DNA of 64,000 nt, taken from contig JBFWVD010000025.1 of NCBI GenBank assembly GCA_050246915.1, forward strand, positions 4,979 through 68,978, written 5' to 3'. A model generated the notes under the pieces. It ran no database searches. It was not told where the DNA came from and saw only the letters and a program-made list of their open reading frames with translations. Below are positions 1 to 7,667 of the stretch, piece by piece. The stretch comes from JBFWVD01 sp050246915. Its GTDB lineage: Bacteria; Actinomycetota; Acidimicrobiia; Acidimicrobiales; Ilumatobacteraceae. The translations under genes were made by a program, and so were the position numbers. Every line of letters begins with the position of its first letter. The stretch's first letter is position 1.

Positions 1-108
1 ACCCCGTCGGCGACGATCACCCTAGGGCGTCGGGGGCGTTGCGGCCGGAGCCCTCCGCGCCGGGCCCTCACGTTGCGATATTGAGCAACGACCGATCGAT
101 GGTCGTAA

Positions 109-150
109 TTGATAGTGCCCAATGGTCGTACGACCATTGGGCACTATCAA
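109..150. repeat. 42-bp perfect palindrome
   Basis: Two 21-base arms pair perfectly with no unpaired loop, centred between 129 and 130. It starts 31 bases beyond the stop of the cupredoxin-like gene, so a terminator role is the simplest reading, but there is no T-tract and terminators rarely lack a loop. The 9-mer ATGGTCGTA inside it also occurs upstream at 99-107. The rest of 1-181 shows no supportable gene; a short dyad CGTTGC/GCAACG lies at 71-90. Confidence 0.85.
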
Positions 151-181
151 ACAACAGACACTGTTTATTCAGATTGATCGA

Positions 182-736
182 TCACACGACGGAGATGTCG
201 AGCACTTGTCCGCGCGAGGCGTGGCTCGATCCACCCCCGGTGATGTTGCACACCAACGTGTAGTCGCCGGCGGCCAGGTCGACCGCGAGGGTGGTCGAGG
301 CGCCACCGGCGATGTCCTCGGCTTCACCGACGAGCGCACCGGCGGGGAGCGCCGAGGTGTCGACCGAACCGCTCGAGGTCTTGGGAAGGCTGGCGAACTT
401 GCCCTTGATGACGACGAGCTCGTGCTTGAAGTCGCCGTCGTTCTTCACGTTGAGGGTCACTGTGCCTGCCTTGAGCTGGCCGGATGTGATGGACCACTCC
501 TTCAAGACGACATCGACGGCCCCGGCGGCGGTCGCCCCTGACGCGGTGGTTGCGCTGCCGGTCGCAGGCGCGGCGGTGGTGGCACTGGCCGACGCGGCGG
601 ATGTGGGCGTCGCTGAGACGACGGAGGTGGTCGATTCGGCGGCGGAATCGGAACCGGCGGAGCTGCCCCCATCGTCACCTCCGCAGGCGGACAACAGGGC
701 GGTGGCGGCAGCGGCCGCAACGATGAACCTACGCAT
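182..736 (-). CDS. Cupredoxin-like secreted lipoprotein
   Basis: This is a 184-residue exported protein. The N-terminus is a lipoprotein signal with lipobox LLSAC, so Cys18 should be lipidated and the protein held on the outer face of the membrane. Residues 19-72 are a low-complexity Ser/Thr/Ala linker. Residues 73-184 read as a small beta-sandwich of the plastocyanin type. Copper-ligand candidates are His105 (KHEL), Cys163 and His172, but the usual axial Met position appears to be Gln177. Copper binding, and any electron-transfer role, is therefore inferred. A GGAGG ribosome-binding site lies 5 bases before the ATG. The gene is monocistronic and divergent from the DUF2231 gene. Confidence 0.8.
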   Translation of the reverse strand: MRRFIVAAAAATALLSACGGDDGGSSAGSDSAAESTTSVVSATPTSAASASATTAAPATGSATTASGATAAGAVDVVLKEWSITSGQLKAGTVTLNVKNDGDFKHELVVIKGKFASLPKTSSGSVDTSALPAGALVGEAEDIAGGASTTLAVDLAAGDYTLVCNITGGGSSHASRGQVLDISVV

Positions 737-877
737 GGAACCCTCCTCAGGAACTCGAAGTGGGGAAGCTAGCGGTGATGATCGACAAGAGAGAGGTCAA
801 CATTGGTAATTGTCATGGTTCTCTTACTCGACTCTGAGTGGACACATGCGTGGTCGCTTTTGTCGGGGAGATCGCAA

Positions 878-883
878 TACCAT
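878..883 (+). promoter_or_regulatory. -10 element (TACCAT) for DUF2231 gene
   Basis: TACCAT ends 8 bases before the ATG at 892, which would place the transcription start at the start codon. It supports 892 rather than the upstream in-frame ATG at 838. Confidence 0.5.
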
Positions 884-891
884 CGCCGACG

Positions 892-1395
892 ATGGAAAAG
901 ATCTTCGACCTCCCGGCCCATCCGCTGTTCGTCCACACGCCGCTGGTCCTCGCCCCGCTCATCTGTCTGGCCTTGATCGCCGCGTTGGCCCGACCGGCAT
1001 GGCGTGAGCGCGTCGGGCGGATCCCGCTGTGGGCCTCGATCGTCCTCACCGTCGCCATGTTCATGGCGAAGGAGTCGGGGGAGAAGTTCGAAGGCGCTCT
1101 GGTGGCCTCCAACGGGTTCGACCCGAAGCAGATCGACAAGCACGCCGAGTTGGGCGATCAGACCTTTCTGCTCACCCTCCTGCTGCTGGTCGTAGTGGCC
1201 GCGGCTACGGCATTGGCTTGGCGTGCGTCCCGAACGCCGGCGTCCGCGGCGAGCAGCGCCGGGTCATCGACGCCGCCCTGGCTGGTCCCGGCTCTGTCGG
1301 CGGTCGCCACGGTGGTGTCCGTCCTGGTCGTCATCTGGACCATCCGCACCGGCCATGAGGGCGCCAAGGTCGTGTGGGACGGCGTGCTTCGCTGA
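892..1395 (+). CDS. DUF2231 family membrane protein
   Basis: A 167-residue integral membrane protein with about four hydrophobic segments. The N-terminal LPAHPLFVHTPLVLAPL is the signature of DUF2231, a family of small bacterial membrane proteins of unknown function. A Thr/Ser/Ala-rich loop precedes the last segment. The start at 892 puts the signature at the N-terminus and is preceded by a -10-like hexamer. An ATG at 838 would add 18 residues that look unlike the family. The gene is divergent from the cupredoxin-like lipoprotein. No function can be assigned. Confidence 0.75.
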   Translation: MEKIFDLPAHPLFVHTPLVLAPLICLALIAALARPAWRERVGRIPLWASIVLTVAMFMAKESGEKFEGALVASNGFDPKQIDKHAELGDQTFLLTLLLLVVVAAATALAWRASRTPASAASSAGSSTPPWLVPALSAVATVVSVLVVIWTIRTGHEGAKVVWDGVLR

Positions 1396-1426
1396 GCCGC
1401 GGCCTGTCCACAACTGGCGCCGGTCG

Positions 1427-1432
1427 TATCCT
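1427..1432 (+). promoter_or_regulatory. -10 element (TATCCT) for RNB gene
   Basis: TATCCT lies 8 bases before the ATG at 1441. TGTCCA at 1405-1410 is a weak -35 candidate with a 16-bp spacer. Confidence 0.45.
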
Positions 1433-1440
1433 CAACACCG

Positions 1441-2850
1441 ATGCGCGTCCGTAGCGGTGACCTCGATCTCGCCGAGGGCTTTGCGCAGATCCGCACCGAG
1501 TTCTCGCTCCCGGTTGGCTTCGCCCCTGAGGTCGAGGCCGCGGCACGAGCCGCTGTCGTGGTGGCACCGGCGGCATCACACGATCGGCGTGACCGCACTG
1601 ATCTCGAGATGGTGACGCTCGATCCGCTCGGCAGCACCGATCTCGATCAAGCCTTCGCCGTGCATCGCGACGGTGACTCGATCATCTTGGACTACGCCAT
1701 TGCCGACGTCGGAGCGTTCGTCCCCGTCGGCGGCATCGTGGAGGCCGAGGCATGGAACCGCGGCGGGACGGTCTACGCGCCCGATGGCCGCATCCCGCAG
1801 TATCCCGAGGTGATCTGTGAGGACGCCGCGAGCCTGCTGCCCCGTGGTCCGCGTCCGTGCGTGCTCCTCACCGTTGCGGTGGCGTCCGACGGCACGGCGC
1901 GACTTCGCGACGCGTATCGGGCCGTCGTGTCGAGTCGGGCGCAGCTGGCCTACGAGGAGGTCTCCGGCGACAGCCTCGGCGCCGATGTGCGGGAGTTGTC
2001 CGATCGCGTCGCCGCCGCCGAACGATCGCGTGGAGCACAGCGCATCGAGTTCCCCGAGCAGGAGTTGGTCCCCGATGCGCGGGCTCCCGGTGGTGTGCGC
2101 CTCGCGGTGCGCGATCGCCACGAGTCGGAGGATCTCAACAGCTCCCTCAGCCTGGCGGCCAACTTGGCCGTCGCCGCGTTGATGGTCGAGCACCGAATGG
2201 GGCTCTTCCGATCGATGCCTGCACCTGACGAGGTCGCCATCGCCAAGCTCCGCAAGGAGGCCAAGGGCTTGTCGATCCACTGGCGCAAGGACGAGGGGCT
2301 CAAGGAACTCGAACGGCGGCTCGACCCGCACAACCCTCGCCATCTTGCGTTCATCCTCGACGTCCGACGCGGCGGCGGGCGAGCCGCGTACCAATGGTGG
2401 TCTGGGGAAGGCGATCCACCGATGCACGCTGCCATCGGTGGCTGCTACGCCCATGCCACGGCACCGTTGCGACGCTTGGCTGATCGCTATGTGCTCGATC
2501 TCGTCGTCGAGCTCTGTGCGGGCCGAGCGCCCGATGCCCCGGCGCTGAGCCGACTGGCGCAGTTGCCCGAGGTGATGGAGCGCTACGACTCGGTGAGCGC
2601 CAAGGTGGACCGGGCTGCGATCGATCTGGTCGAGTCGGTGATGCTGGTCGATCGCATCGGTGAGGAGTTCGATGCGGTGGTCCTCGACGGCAATGGGTCC
2701 AAGGTGCAGGTCCAGCTCGATGATCTGCCGATCCGAGCGACATTGACGGTGCCGGCAAACCTCTCCGCCGTGGAGCCGGGCCGCGTGTTGCGCGTCCGAT
2801 GCGCGGCGGCCGAGCCGGCGCGGCGGCGGATCACCCTCGAAGTGGTGTGA
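1441..2850 (+). CDS. RNB-domain exoribonuclease (RNase II/R family)
   Basis: A 469-residue protein of the RNase II/R superfamily, which degrades RNA 3' to 5' in the cytoplasm using metal ions held by clustered aspartates. The RNB active-site motif is at residues 61-70 (DPLGSTDLDQ), giving Asp61, Asp67 and Asp69; the position of the fourth Asp of E. coli RNase II is Gln70. There are no clear N-terminal cold-shock domains and no long C-terminal S1 extension, so the protein is shorter than RNase R (about 800 residues) and near the short actinobacterial RNB form. Its 3' end overlaps the convergent AlkX-type gene by 20 bases. Confidence 0.85.
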   Translation: MRVRSGDLDLAEGFAQIRTEFSLPVGFAPEVEAAARAAVVVAPAASHDRRDRTDLEMVTLDPLGSTDLDQAFAVHRDGDSIILDYAIADVGAFVPVGGIVEAEAWNRGGTVYAPDGRIPQYPEVICEDAASLLPRGPRPCVLLTVAVASDGTARLRDAYRAVVSSRAQLAYEEVSGDSLGADVRELSDRVAAAERSRGAQRIEFPEQELVPDARAPGGVRLAVRDRHESEDLNSSLSLAANLAVAALMVEHRMGLFRSMPAPDEVAIAKLRKEAKGLSIHWRKDEGLKELERRLDPHNPRHLAFILDVRRGGGRAAYQWWSGEGDPPMHAAIGGCYAHATAPLRRLADRYVLDLVVELCAGRAPDAPALSRLAQLPEVMERYDSVSAKVDRAAIDLVESVMLVDRIGEEFDAVVLDGNGSKVQVQLDDLPIRATLTVPANLSAVEPGRVLRVRCAAAEPARRRITLEVV

Positions 2851-4060
2851 CCAGGGCACGCTGCAGTGGTCGAGCGAGATCGCCTCGATCGGCCACTTCG
2901 ACGGTGTCCAGCTCGAGCCACGTCGCGAGCAGTGTCAATTCTTCTTGCAGTTCGTCGGCGACGTGGTTCTCGTCGGCGTCGGGCTCGAGATAGGCGCCGT
3001 GCACCAGCAGCCGTGAACCCTTGCGGTCGGCCTTGAGATCGACGCGGGCCACGATGGCGTCATCGAGGAGGAACGGCAGCACGTAGTAGCCGTGCACCCG
3101 CTTGGGTGCCGGCGTGTAGATCTCGAGCCGATAGTGGAAGTCCCACAGCCGTTCGGTTCGCGTGCGCTCCCAGATGAGCGAGTCGAACGGGCTGAGCAGC
3201 GCGCGTGCGCGCACGCTGCGAGGCCATCGTGCATCGCGGTGCACATAGGCGGGAGCGTTCCACCCCTCCACCTCTGTGCGGTTGACGATCCCCTCCTCGG
3301 CCAACTCCTCGAGCAGCGGACGGGCCGCGGGGATGTTCAACCGGAAGTAGTCGGCCAGACAGCGCGCTGAACCGATGCCGTGGTGGCGCGCGGAACGGGC
3401 CAGCAGTTCCTTGTGAGCGCTGCGAGCGTCGGGCGCCGGTGTGGCCAACACCTCGGCTGGCAAGATGCGCTCGCGCAGGTCGTAGAGCCGCTCGAAGTTC
3501 GAGGCTGAACGTCTCGCCGAGATCTGACCGGTCCAGAAGAGGTACTCGAGCGCCATCTTGTGATCGGTCCAACCCCACCACTTCTCGGTCTTGGTGGTGG
3601 CTCCGGAGAGGGCCCCGGCGCGCAGGGGCCCTCGCTCCGCGATCTCGGCCCGCACGTCGGCGATGAAACCCGGACGGGTGCGGGCCAGGTTCACCAACCC
3701 GCTCCACGCCTTGCCGTCGGTGGCCGCCGCCTCCATGCGATGACGCAGGAACGGCTCGAGCTCGACGGGGAGCAGCGATGCTTCGTGGGCCCAGTACTCG
3801 AACAGTTCACCGGCCGCTTCCATCGAGCGCACCAACCGGCGATCGTGAGCGCCCAATCGGGCGAACACGGGCAGCTCTTCGGAGCGGGTCAACACGTTCA
3901 CCGAATCGACCTGCAGCAGGCCGATGTCGTCGAACAAGCGGCGCACGTGGCGACGATCGACCCGGCCGGTCGGCCGGGAACGATCGAAACCTTGGGCCGC
4001 CAACGCGATGCGACGCGCTGCAGCCAGCGAGATCCGCTCGGGCCGCTTCATGTCACGCAT
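2831..4060 (-). CDS. Winged-helix DNA glycosylase, YcaQ/AlkX type
   Basis: A 409-residue cytoplasmic protein of the HTH_42 (YcaQ) family. E. coli YcaQ/AlkX is a glycosylase that unhooks alkylated bases and interstrand DNA crosslinks. The diagnostic QxD motif is present as Gln50-Val-Asp52, followed by DSVNVL and the SEELPVFARLG segment typical of the family. QxD points to the AlkX branch rather than AlkZ (QxQ). It follows the cyclophilin gene by 32 bases on the same strand and is probably co-transcribed. The start may be the ATG at 4060 or the one three codons later. Substrate is inferred from the family. Confidence 0.85.
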   Translation of the reverse strand: MRDMKRPERISLAAARRIALAAQGFDRSRPTGRVDRRHVRRLFDDIGLLQVDSVNVLTRSEELPVFARLGAHDRRLVRSMEAAGELFEYWAHEASLLPVELEPFLRHRMEAAATDGKAWSGLVNLARTRPGFIADVRAEIAERGPLRAGALSGATTKTEKWWGWTDHKMALEYLFWTGQISARRSASNFERLYDLRERILPAEVLATPAPDARSAHKELLARSARHHGIGSARCLADYFRLNIPAARPLLEELAEEGIVNRTEVEGWNAPAYVHRDARWPRSVRARALLSPFDSLIWERTRTERLWDFHYRLEIYTPAPKRVHGYYVLPFLLDDAIVARVDLKADRKGSRLLVHGAYLEPDADENHVADELQEELTLLATWLELDTVEVADRGDLARPLQRALVTPLRG

Positions 4061-4092
4061 TCATGTCAGCGGATCACACGGGTTGGTGATGG

Positions 4093-4650
4093 TCAGTCGG
4101 CCTCGGTGATGGTCACCGAGTTGATGACCACCGGCGTGACGGGCTTGTCGCCGGGACCGGTCTTGACGCTCTGCATCGCCTCGATGACATCGAGACCCTT
4201 CACCGTCTGACCGAACAGCGAGTACAGCGGCGGGAGGCTCGCACCGCTCGGTCCGGAGATGAGGAAGAACTGGCTGCCGTTGGTGTTCGGACCAGCATTG
4301 GCCATGGCCAACGAGCCGATCGTGTACTGGCCGGCCTTGGGCAGTTCGTCTTCGAACCGGTATCCGGGGCCACCGCGACCCGAGCCCTCCGGGCACCCGC
4401 CCTGGCACACGAACCCGTTGATGATCCGGTGGAAGGTGAGACCGTCGAAGTAGTGATAGCGAGCCAGGAACACGAAGCTGTTCACGGTCTTGGGAGCCTT
4501 CACCGCGTCGAGGGCGATGACCACCGTCCCCATCGAGGTCTCCATGGTCGCCGTGTAGCGCTTGGCCGGATCGATGCACATCGGCGGTGCCTCGCGGAAC
4601 GAGGTCGTGCGGGGGCTGGATCCATCGGGAGCGGGGCAGTCGAGAGCCAT
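4093..4650 (-). CDS. Cyclophilin-type peptidyl-prolyl isomerase
   Basis: A 185-residue cyclophilin that catalyses cis-trans isomerisation of Xaa-Pro bonds during protein folding. The catalytic FHRII motif, QGG, GGPGYRFEDE and the NTNGSQFFLISG core are all present, and the length fits a single-domain cyclophilin. Residues 1-30 contain no clear signal peptide, so a cytoplasmic location is likely. The VCQGGCP segment carries two Cys where many cyclophilins have a hydrophobic residue and Asp. The gene heads a probable operon with the downstream glycosylase. Confidence 0.93.
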   Translation of the reverse strand: MALDCPAPDGSSPRTTSFREAPPMCIDPAKRYTATMETSMGTVVIALDAVKAPKTVNSFVFLARYHYFDGLTFHRIINGFVCQGGCPEGSGRGGPGYRFEDELPKAGQYTIGSLAMANAGPNTNGSQFFLISGPSGASLPPLYSLFGQTVKGLDVIEAMQSVKTGPGDKPVTPVVINSVTITEAD

Positions 4651-4658
4651 GAGGGACG

Positions 4659-4664
4659 ACCCTA
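4659..4664 (-). promoter_or_regulatory. -10 element (TAGGGT) for cyclophilin gene
   Basis: Read on the minus strand, TAGGGT is 8 bases before the ATG at 4650; no ribosome-binding site fits in between. Confidence 0.5.
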
Positions 4665-4772
4665 CTGCCTCGACGTGCTTGCGCTGATGGGCGTCACGCG
4701 AGCATGTTCGAACCTGTATGGCGCGTCGCGACTGCTCGGAGCGACTACACCATGGGGAGGAGGCACGCAGGG

Positions 4773-6173
4773 ATGGATGGGCTGGGCCGGGTCGGCTCGA
4801 CAGTGGTCGCTATCGGCGCCGTCGGGTTCGCGGTCGGCTGCGGTGCGGCGGGTCTGCAATATCTCATCATCGAGGTGTTGCTCGCTGCGGTCCGCGACCT
4901 GCCGTACGCCGCCATGGCAGTGGTGCCGGTCGCCGGATTGGTGGTCACTGCGGCAGCCCTTCGTTGGAGCGTGCCCGACGCCGATCCGTCCACCACCGAC
5001 GATCTGTTGCGTTCGGTCGCGGGTCGCCGGACACTCGACCCGTGGGCGGTCCCCGGTCGTGCTGTTGGGCTGATCGCCACCACCGGATCGGGCGGAGCGC
5101 TGGGCCTCGACGGTGCCGTGGGCTATCTCGGTGCTGCGGCCGCTGCATCAGCGACGCGCTGGCTCCCGCGGCTGCGTCTCGATGTCGAGATGATGATCGT
5201 GGCGGGAGGCGCTGCAGGACTGGCCGCAGTGTTCCAGCAGCCGCTCTTCGGCGCGTTGTTCGTGGTCGAAGCGCCGTTCCGCGTGGGCATCGATGTGCGC
5301 CGCCTCCCGCCGGCGCTCGTCGGCGCGTTCGCGGGGTACGCCGGCTTTCGTCTGTGCCTCGACACCTCACCGATCGTGCAGGTGGCGGCCGTCGACCTGA
5401 ACAGCCGGCTCATCGTCGCGGCGCTGCTCGCCGGGGTGGTGGCCGGCATCGTGGCGCGCGGTTTCGGGCTGCTCATGGTGCAAGCCCGGGACCTGTCGGC
5501 TTCGCTGGTCCTGCCAGTTCGCCTCCTGCTGGCCGCTGCTGCGGTGGTCGGGCTGTTCCTGGCCTCGTCATTGTCGGATGTGGACGGGCTCACGCTCGGG
5601 TCCGGTGGAGCGACGCTGACGTGGGCGCTCGACCCGCGCCGAGCCACGGCCATCGTTCTGGCCATCGTTGTGCTCCGCATGGTCTCGACCTCCGCTCTCG
5701 TGGTCGGAGGAGCGGTGGGCGGGCTCATGGTGCCGTTGTTGGTGGTGGGCGGCATGAGTGGCCGGGCCATCGCCGGCCCCGTGGCGTCCGATCAACTCCT
5801 GGTGGTCGCCGTCCTTGCCGGGTCGGCGGCGCTGGCCGCCGGGTACCGCGTGCCGTTCGCCGGTGTGGCGTTCGCGGCGGTGACGCTCGGCAGCGTTTCT
5901 GGCATCGTGCCGGCAATCTTGGCGGTCGGTTCGGCCATGCTCGTGTCGCCGGGCGTGGCGGTCACGACGGCCCAGCGTTCCCAAGTGCGCACCCCGGCGC
6001 CGGGGCCTGCCCGAGCGGTGCCGAATGCTCCAGTCCACGGTGACCATCCCCGAAGTGAGCATCACAGTTGGCGTCGTCGTCCCAAAGCGAGCGTCTTGTC
6101 GGAAGCCTCCGAGTGGGATGACCTGGGTGACGAGCCGTGGGACGAGGACGTGTGGGAGGACCCACGGGCCTGA
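4773..6173 (+). CDS. CLC-family chloride channel/transporter-like protein
   Basis: A 466-residue polytopic membrane protein resembling CLC chloride channels and H+/Cl- exchangers. The ion-path motif that usually reads GxxGxEGP appears as SGGALGLDGAVGYLG, so the gating Glu position is Asp. A second conserved region is GGAVGGLMVPLLVVGG, matching the CLC helix N region (GxFxP). The C-terminus carries an acidic, Trp-rich tail of about 20 residues instead of CBS domains. The ATG at 4773 is preceded by GGAGG at about 10 bases; ATGs at 4752 and 4704 are possible but lack one. Ion selectivity cannot be read from sequence. Confidence 0.82.
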   Translation: MDGLGRVGSTVVAIGAVGFAVGCGAAGLQYLIIEVLLAAVRDLPYAAMAVVPVAGLVVTAAALRWSVPDADPSTTDDLLRSVAGRRTLDPWAVPGRAVGLIATTGSGGALGLDGAVGYLGAAAAASATRWLPRLRLDVEMMIVAGGAAGLAAVFQQPLFGALFVVEAPFRVGIDVRRLPPALVGAFAGYAGFRLCLDTSPIVQVAAVDLNSRLIVAALLAGVVAGIVARGFGLLMVQARDLSASLVLPVRLLLAAAAVVGLFLASSLSDVDGLTLGSGGATLTWALDPRRATAIVLAIVVLRMVSTSALVVGGAVGGLMVPLLVVGGMSGRAIAGPVASDQLLVVAVLAGSAALAAGYRVPFAGVAFAAVTLGSVSGIVPAILAVGSAMLVSPGVAVTTAQRSQVRTPAPGPARAVPNAPVHGDHPRSEHHSWRRRPKASVLSEASEWDDLGDEPWDEDVWEDPRA

Positions 6174-6179
6174 TGGCTC

Positions 6180-6185
6180 TAGTGT
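6180..6185 (+). promoter_or_regulatory. -10 element (TAGTGT) for DksA-like gene
   Basis: TAGTGT stands 9 bases before the ATG at 6195. The gap is all G and C and holds no purine-rich ribosome-binding site. Confidence 0.45.
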
Positions 6186-6194
6186 GGGCGCCCC

Positions 6195-6395
6195 ATGGAC
6201 CTCATCGATCCCCGCGAGCTCGACGACATCGAACGAGATCTCGCCGATGTGCAATTGGCATTGACGCGACTCGATGGCGGCACCTATTGGACGTGCGAGG
6301 TCTCCGGCCGGCCGCTTCCCGACGAGATGCTCGAGCGCAACCCCGTGCTCCGCAGCCTCCCGCTGGAGGCGCCACCGCTCTTCCCGACTCCCTAG
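6195..6395 (+). CDS. Small DksA/TraR-like protein lacking the zinc finger
   Basis: A 66-residue protein. The pattern ELDDIERDL, LTRLDGGTYWTCEVSG and LPDEMLERNP matches the C-terminal part of DksA/TraR proteins, which bind RNA polymerase and modulate initiation. In those proteins four Cys hold zinc; here only one Cys remains (TCEVSG), so no zinc finger can form. The long coiled-coil of full DksA is also missing. A near match to the window's recurrent palindrome (CAATTGGCATTG, 6252-6263) lies inside the gene. Function is unknown. Confidence 0.65.
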   Translation: MDLIDPRELDDIERDLADVQLALTRLDGGTYWTCEVSGRPLPDEMLERNPVLRSLPLEAPPLFPTP

Positions 6396-6473
6396 GGGAA
6401 CTTCGGGTCCAGAAACCCAGAATTCCGCCCGATCGCGGGAACGCCGCGACCGCGTGGTGCGTCTGAGCCAGCG

Positions 6474-7667
6474 ATGAAGAACCTGGCTACCCCCTCCGGT
6501 CGCGCGACCGCATCCTTCCTTGCCCTGGTGTTCCTCCTCTCCGCCTGTGGCGGTTCCGGGGGCGGAGACTCGGGTTCGGACACGACCGGTGCCGAACGCA
6601 GCGCCACCACCGCGGCCTCGGAGTCCACCGATGACACCACGGATGATTCGGACGACACCGACAAGGACCCGCAGATGGCGTTCTTCGAAAAGGTGTACGG
6701 AGACTCCAAGGCCAACGCGGCCAAGCAGCTCGAGGTCGAGAACAAGACCGCAGCGTGCATGCGTTCGCTGGGTTGGGAATACATCCCCGTCGACTACTCG
6801 GTGATGAACGAGGGAGAGACGTTCCTCGAATTCGATCAGGACGCCTTCGGCAAGCAATGGGGCTATGGCATCGCCACCACCATCGGTCACGAGGATGAGA
6901 ACCCATACGGCGGTCCCGGCGGGGAGAAGGAGTTCGTCGATCCCAACCAGGCCTACGTCGAGAGCCTCAGCGAGTCCGATCGCAACGCCTACTACGAGGA
7001 TCTGTACGGCCCGCAGGAGTTCGAGCCCAGCGACACCGTCCCCGCCGACACGATCGCGCCCTACGACCCGGCCACGGCCAAGGGTTGCAGCAACGAGTCG
7101 TACTACGCGGTGTACGGCGACACCGCGATGTTCAACGACGATCTGAGTGAGGACCTCTCGAAACTGGAGGAGGACATCAACTCCGACGAGCGCATGGTCG
7201 CTGCCACCGAGAAGTGGGTGGCCTGCATGAACGACGCCGGGTTCAAACAGTTCACGAAGCGTGACGAGATCTACTCCTATCTCTCCGACAAGGTGAGCGA
7301 GGCGATGGGATGGGACGAAGGATCAGAGGGTGGGGCCGTGCCGGCCACCATCGTGTCGAGTGCGCGGGGGTTTGCTGGGACCGGTGCTCAGGTCTCCACT
7401 GACGGCACCAGTGGGGACGACACGGTCACGGATGACTCGGGTGCGGACGACGCCCCGATCCCGGTGGACGGTCCCATGGGAGGTTTCGACTACACCCCCG
7501 AACAGCTCGCCAAGATCAAGCCGATCGCCACTGAGGAGATGCGCATCTACGCCGCTGACATGTCCTGTCAGGACAAGCATCTGCGCAAGGTCGAGACCGA
7601 GGTGCGGACCGAATACCAGAACCGGTTCCTCGACGAGCACGCCGATGCCCTGGGTGGAACCAAGTGA
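6474..7667 (+). CDS. Lipoprotein of an ABC/membrane-fusion export cluster
   Basis: A 397-residue predicted lipoprotein with lipobox LLSAC and a Gly/Ser/Asp/Thr-rich linker. The mature part is acidic and carries two related short motifs, TAACMRSLGWEY near residue 95 and WVACMNDAGF near residue 247, suggesting an internal duplication centred on a Cys-Met pair. It overlaps the membrane-fusion protein gene by four bases (GTGA), so the two are translationally coupled. The neighbours imply that it is the surface-exposed component of a MacB-like system. It was not recognised as a characterised family, and substrate binding is only a guess. Confidence 0.8.
   Translation: MKNLATPSGRATASFLALVFLLSACGGSGGGDSGSDTTGAERSATTAASESTDDTTDDSDDTDKDPQMAFFEKVYGDSKANAAKQLEVENKTAACMRSLGWEYIPVDYSVMNEGETFLEFDQDAFGKQWGYGIATTIGHEDENPYGGPGGEKEFVDPNQAYVESLSESDRNAYYEDLYGPQEFEPSDTVPADTIAPYDPATAKGCSNESYYAVYGDTAMFNDDLSEDLSKLEEDINSDERMVAATEKWVACMNDAGFKQFTKRDEIYSYLSDKVSEAMGWDEGSEGGAVPATIVSSARGFAGTGAQVSTDGTSGDDTVTDDSGADDAPIPVDGPMGGFDYTPEQLAKIKPIATEEMRIYAADMSCQDKHLRKVETEVRTEYQNRFLDEHADALGGTK

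Noticed and set aside
5568..6890. 440-codon frame antisense to the CLC-type gene and its neighbours
   Set aside because: It spans three well-supported genes on the opposite strand and its composition is a codon-bias shadow.
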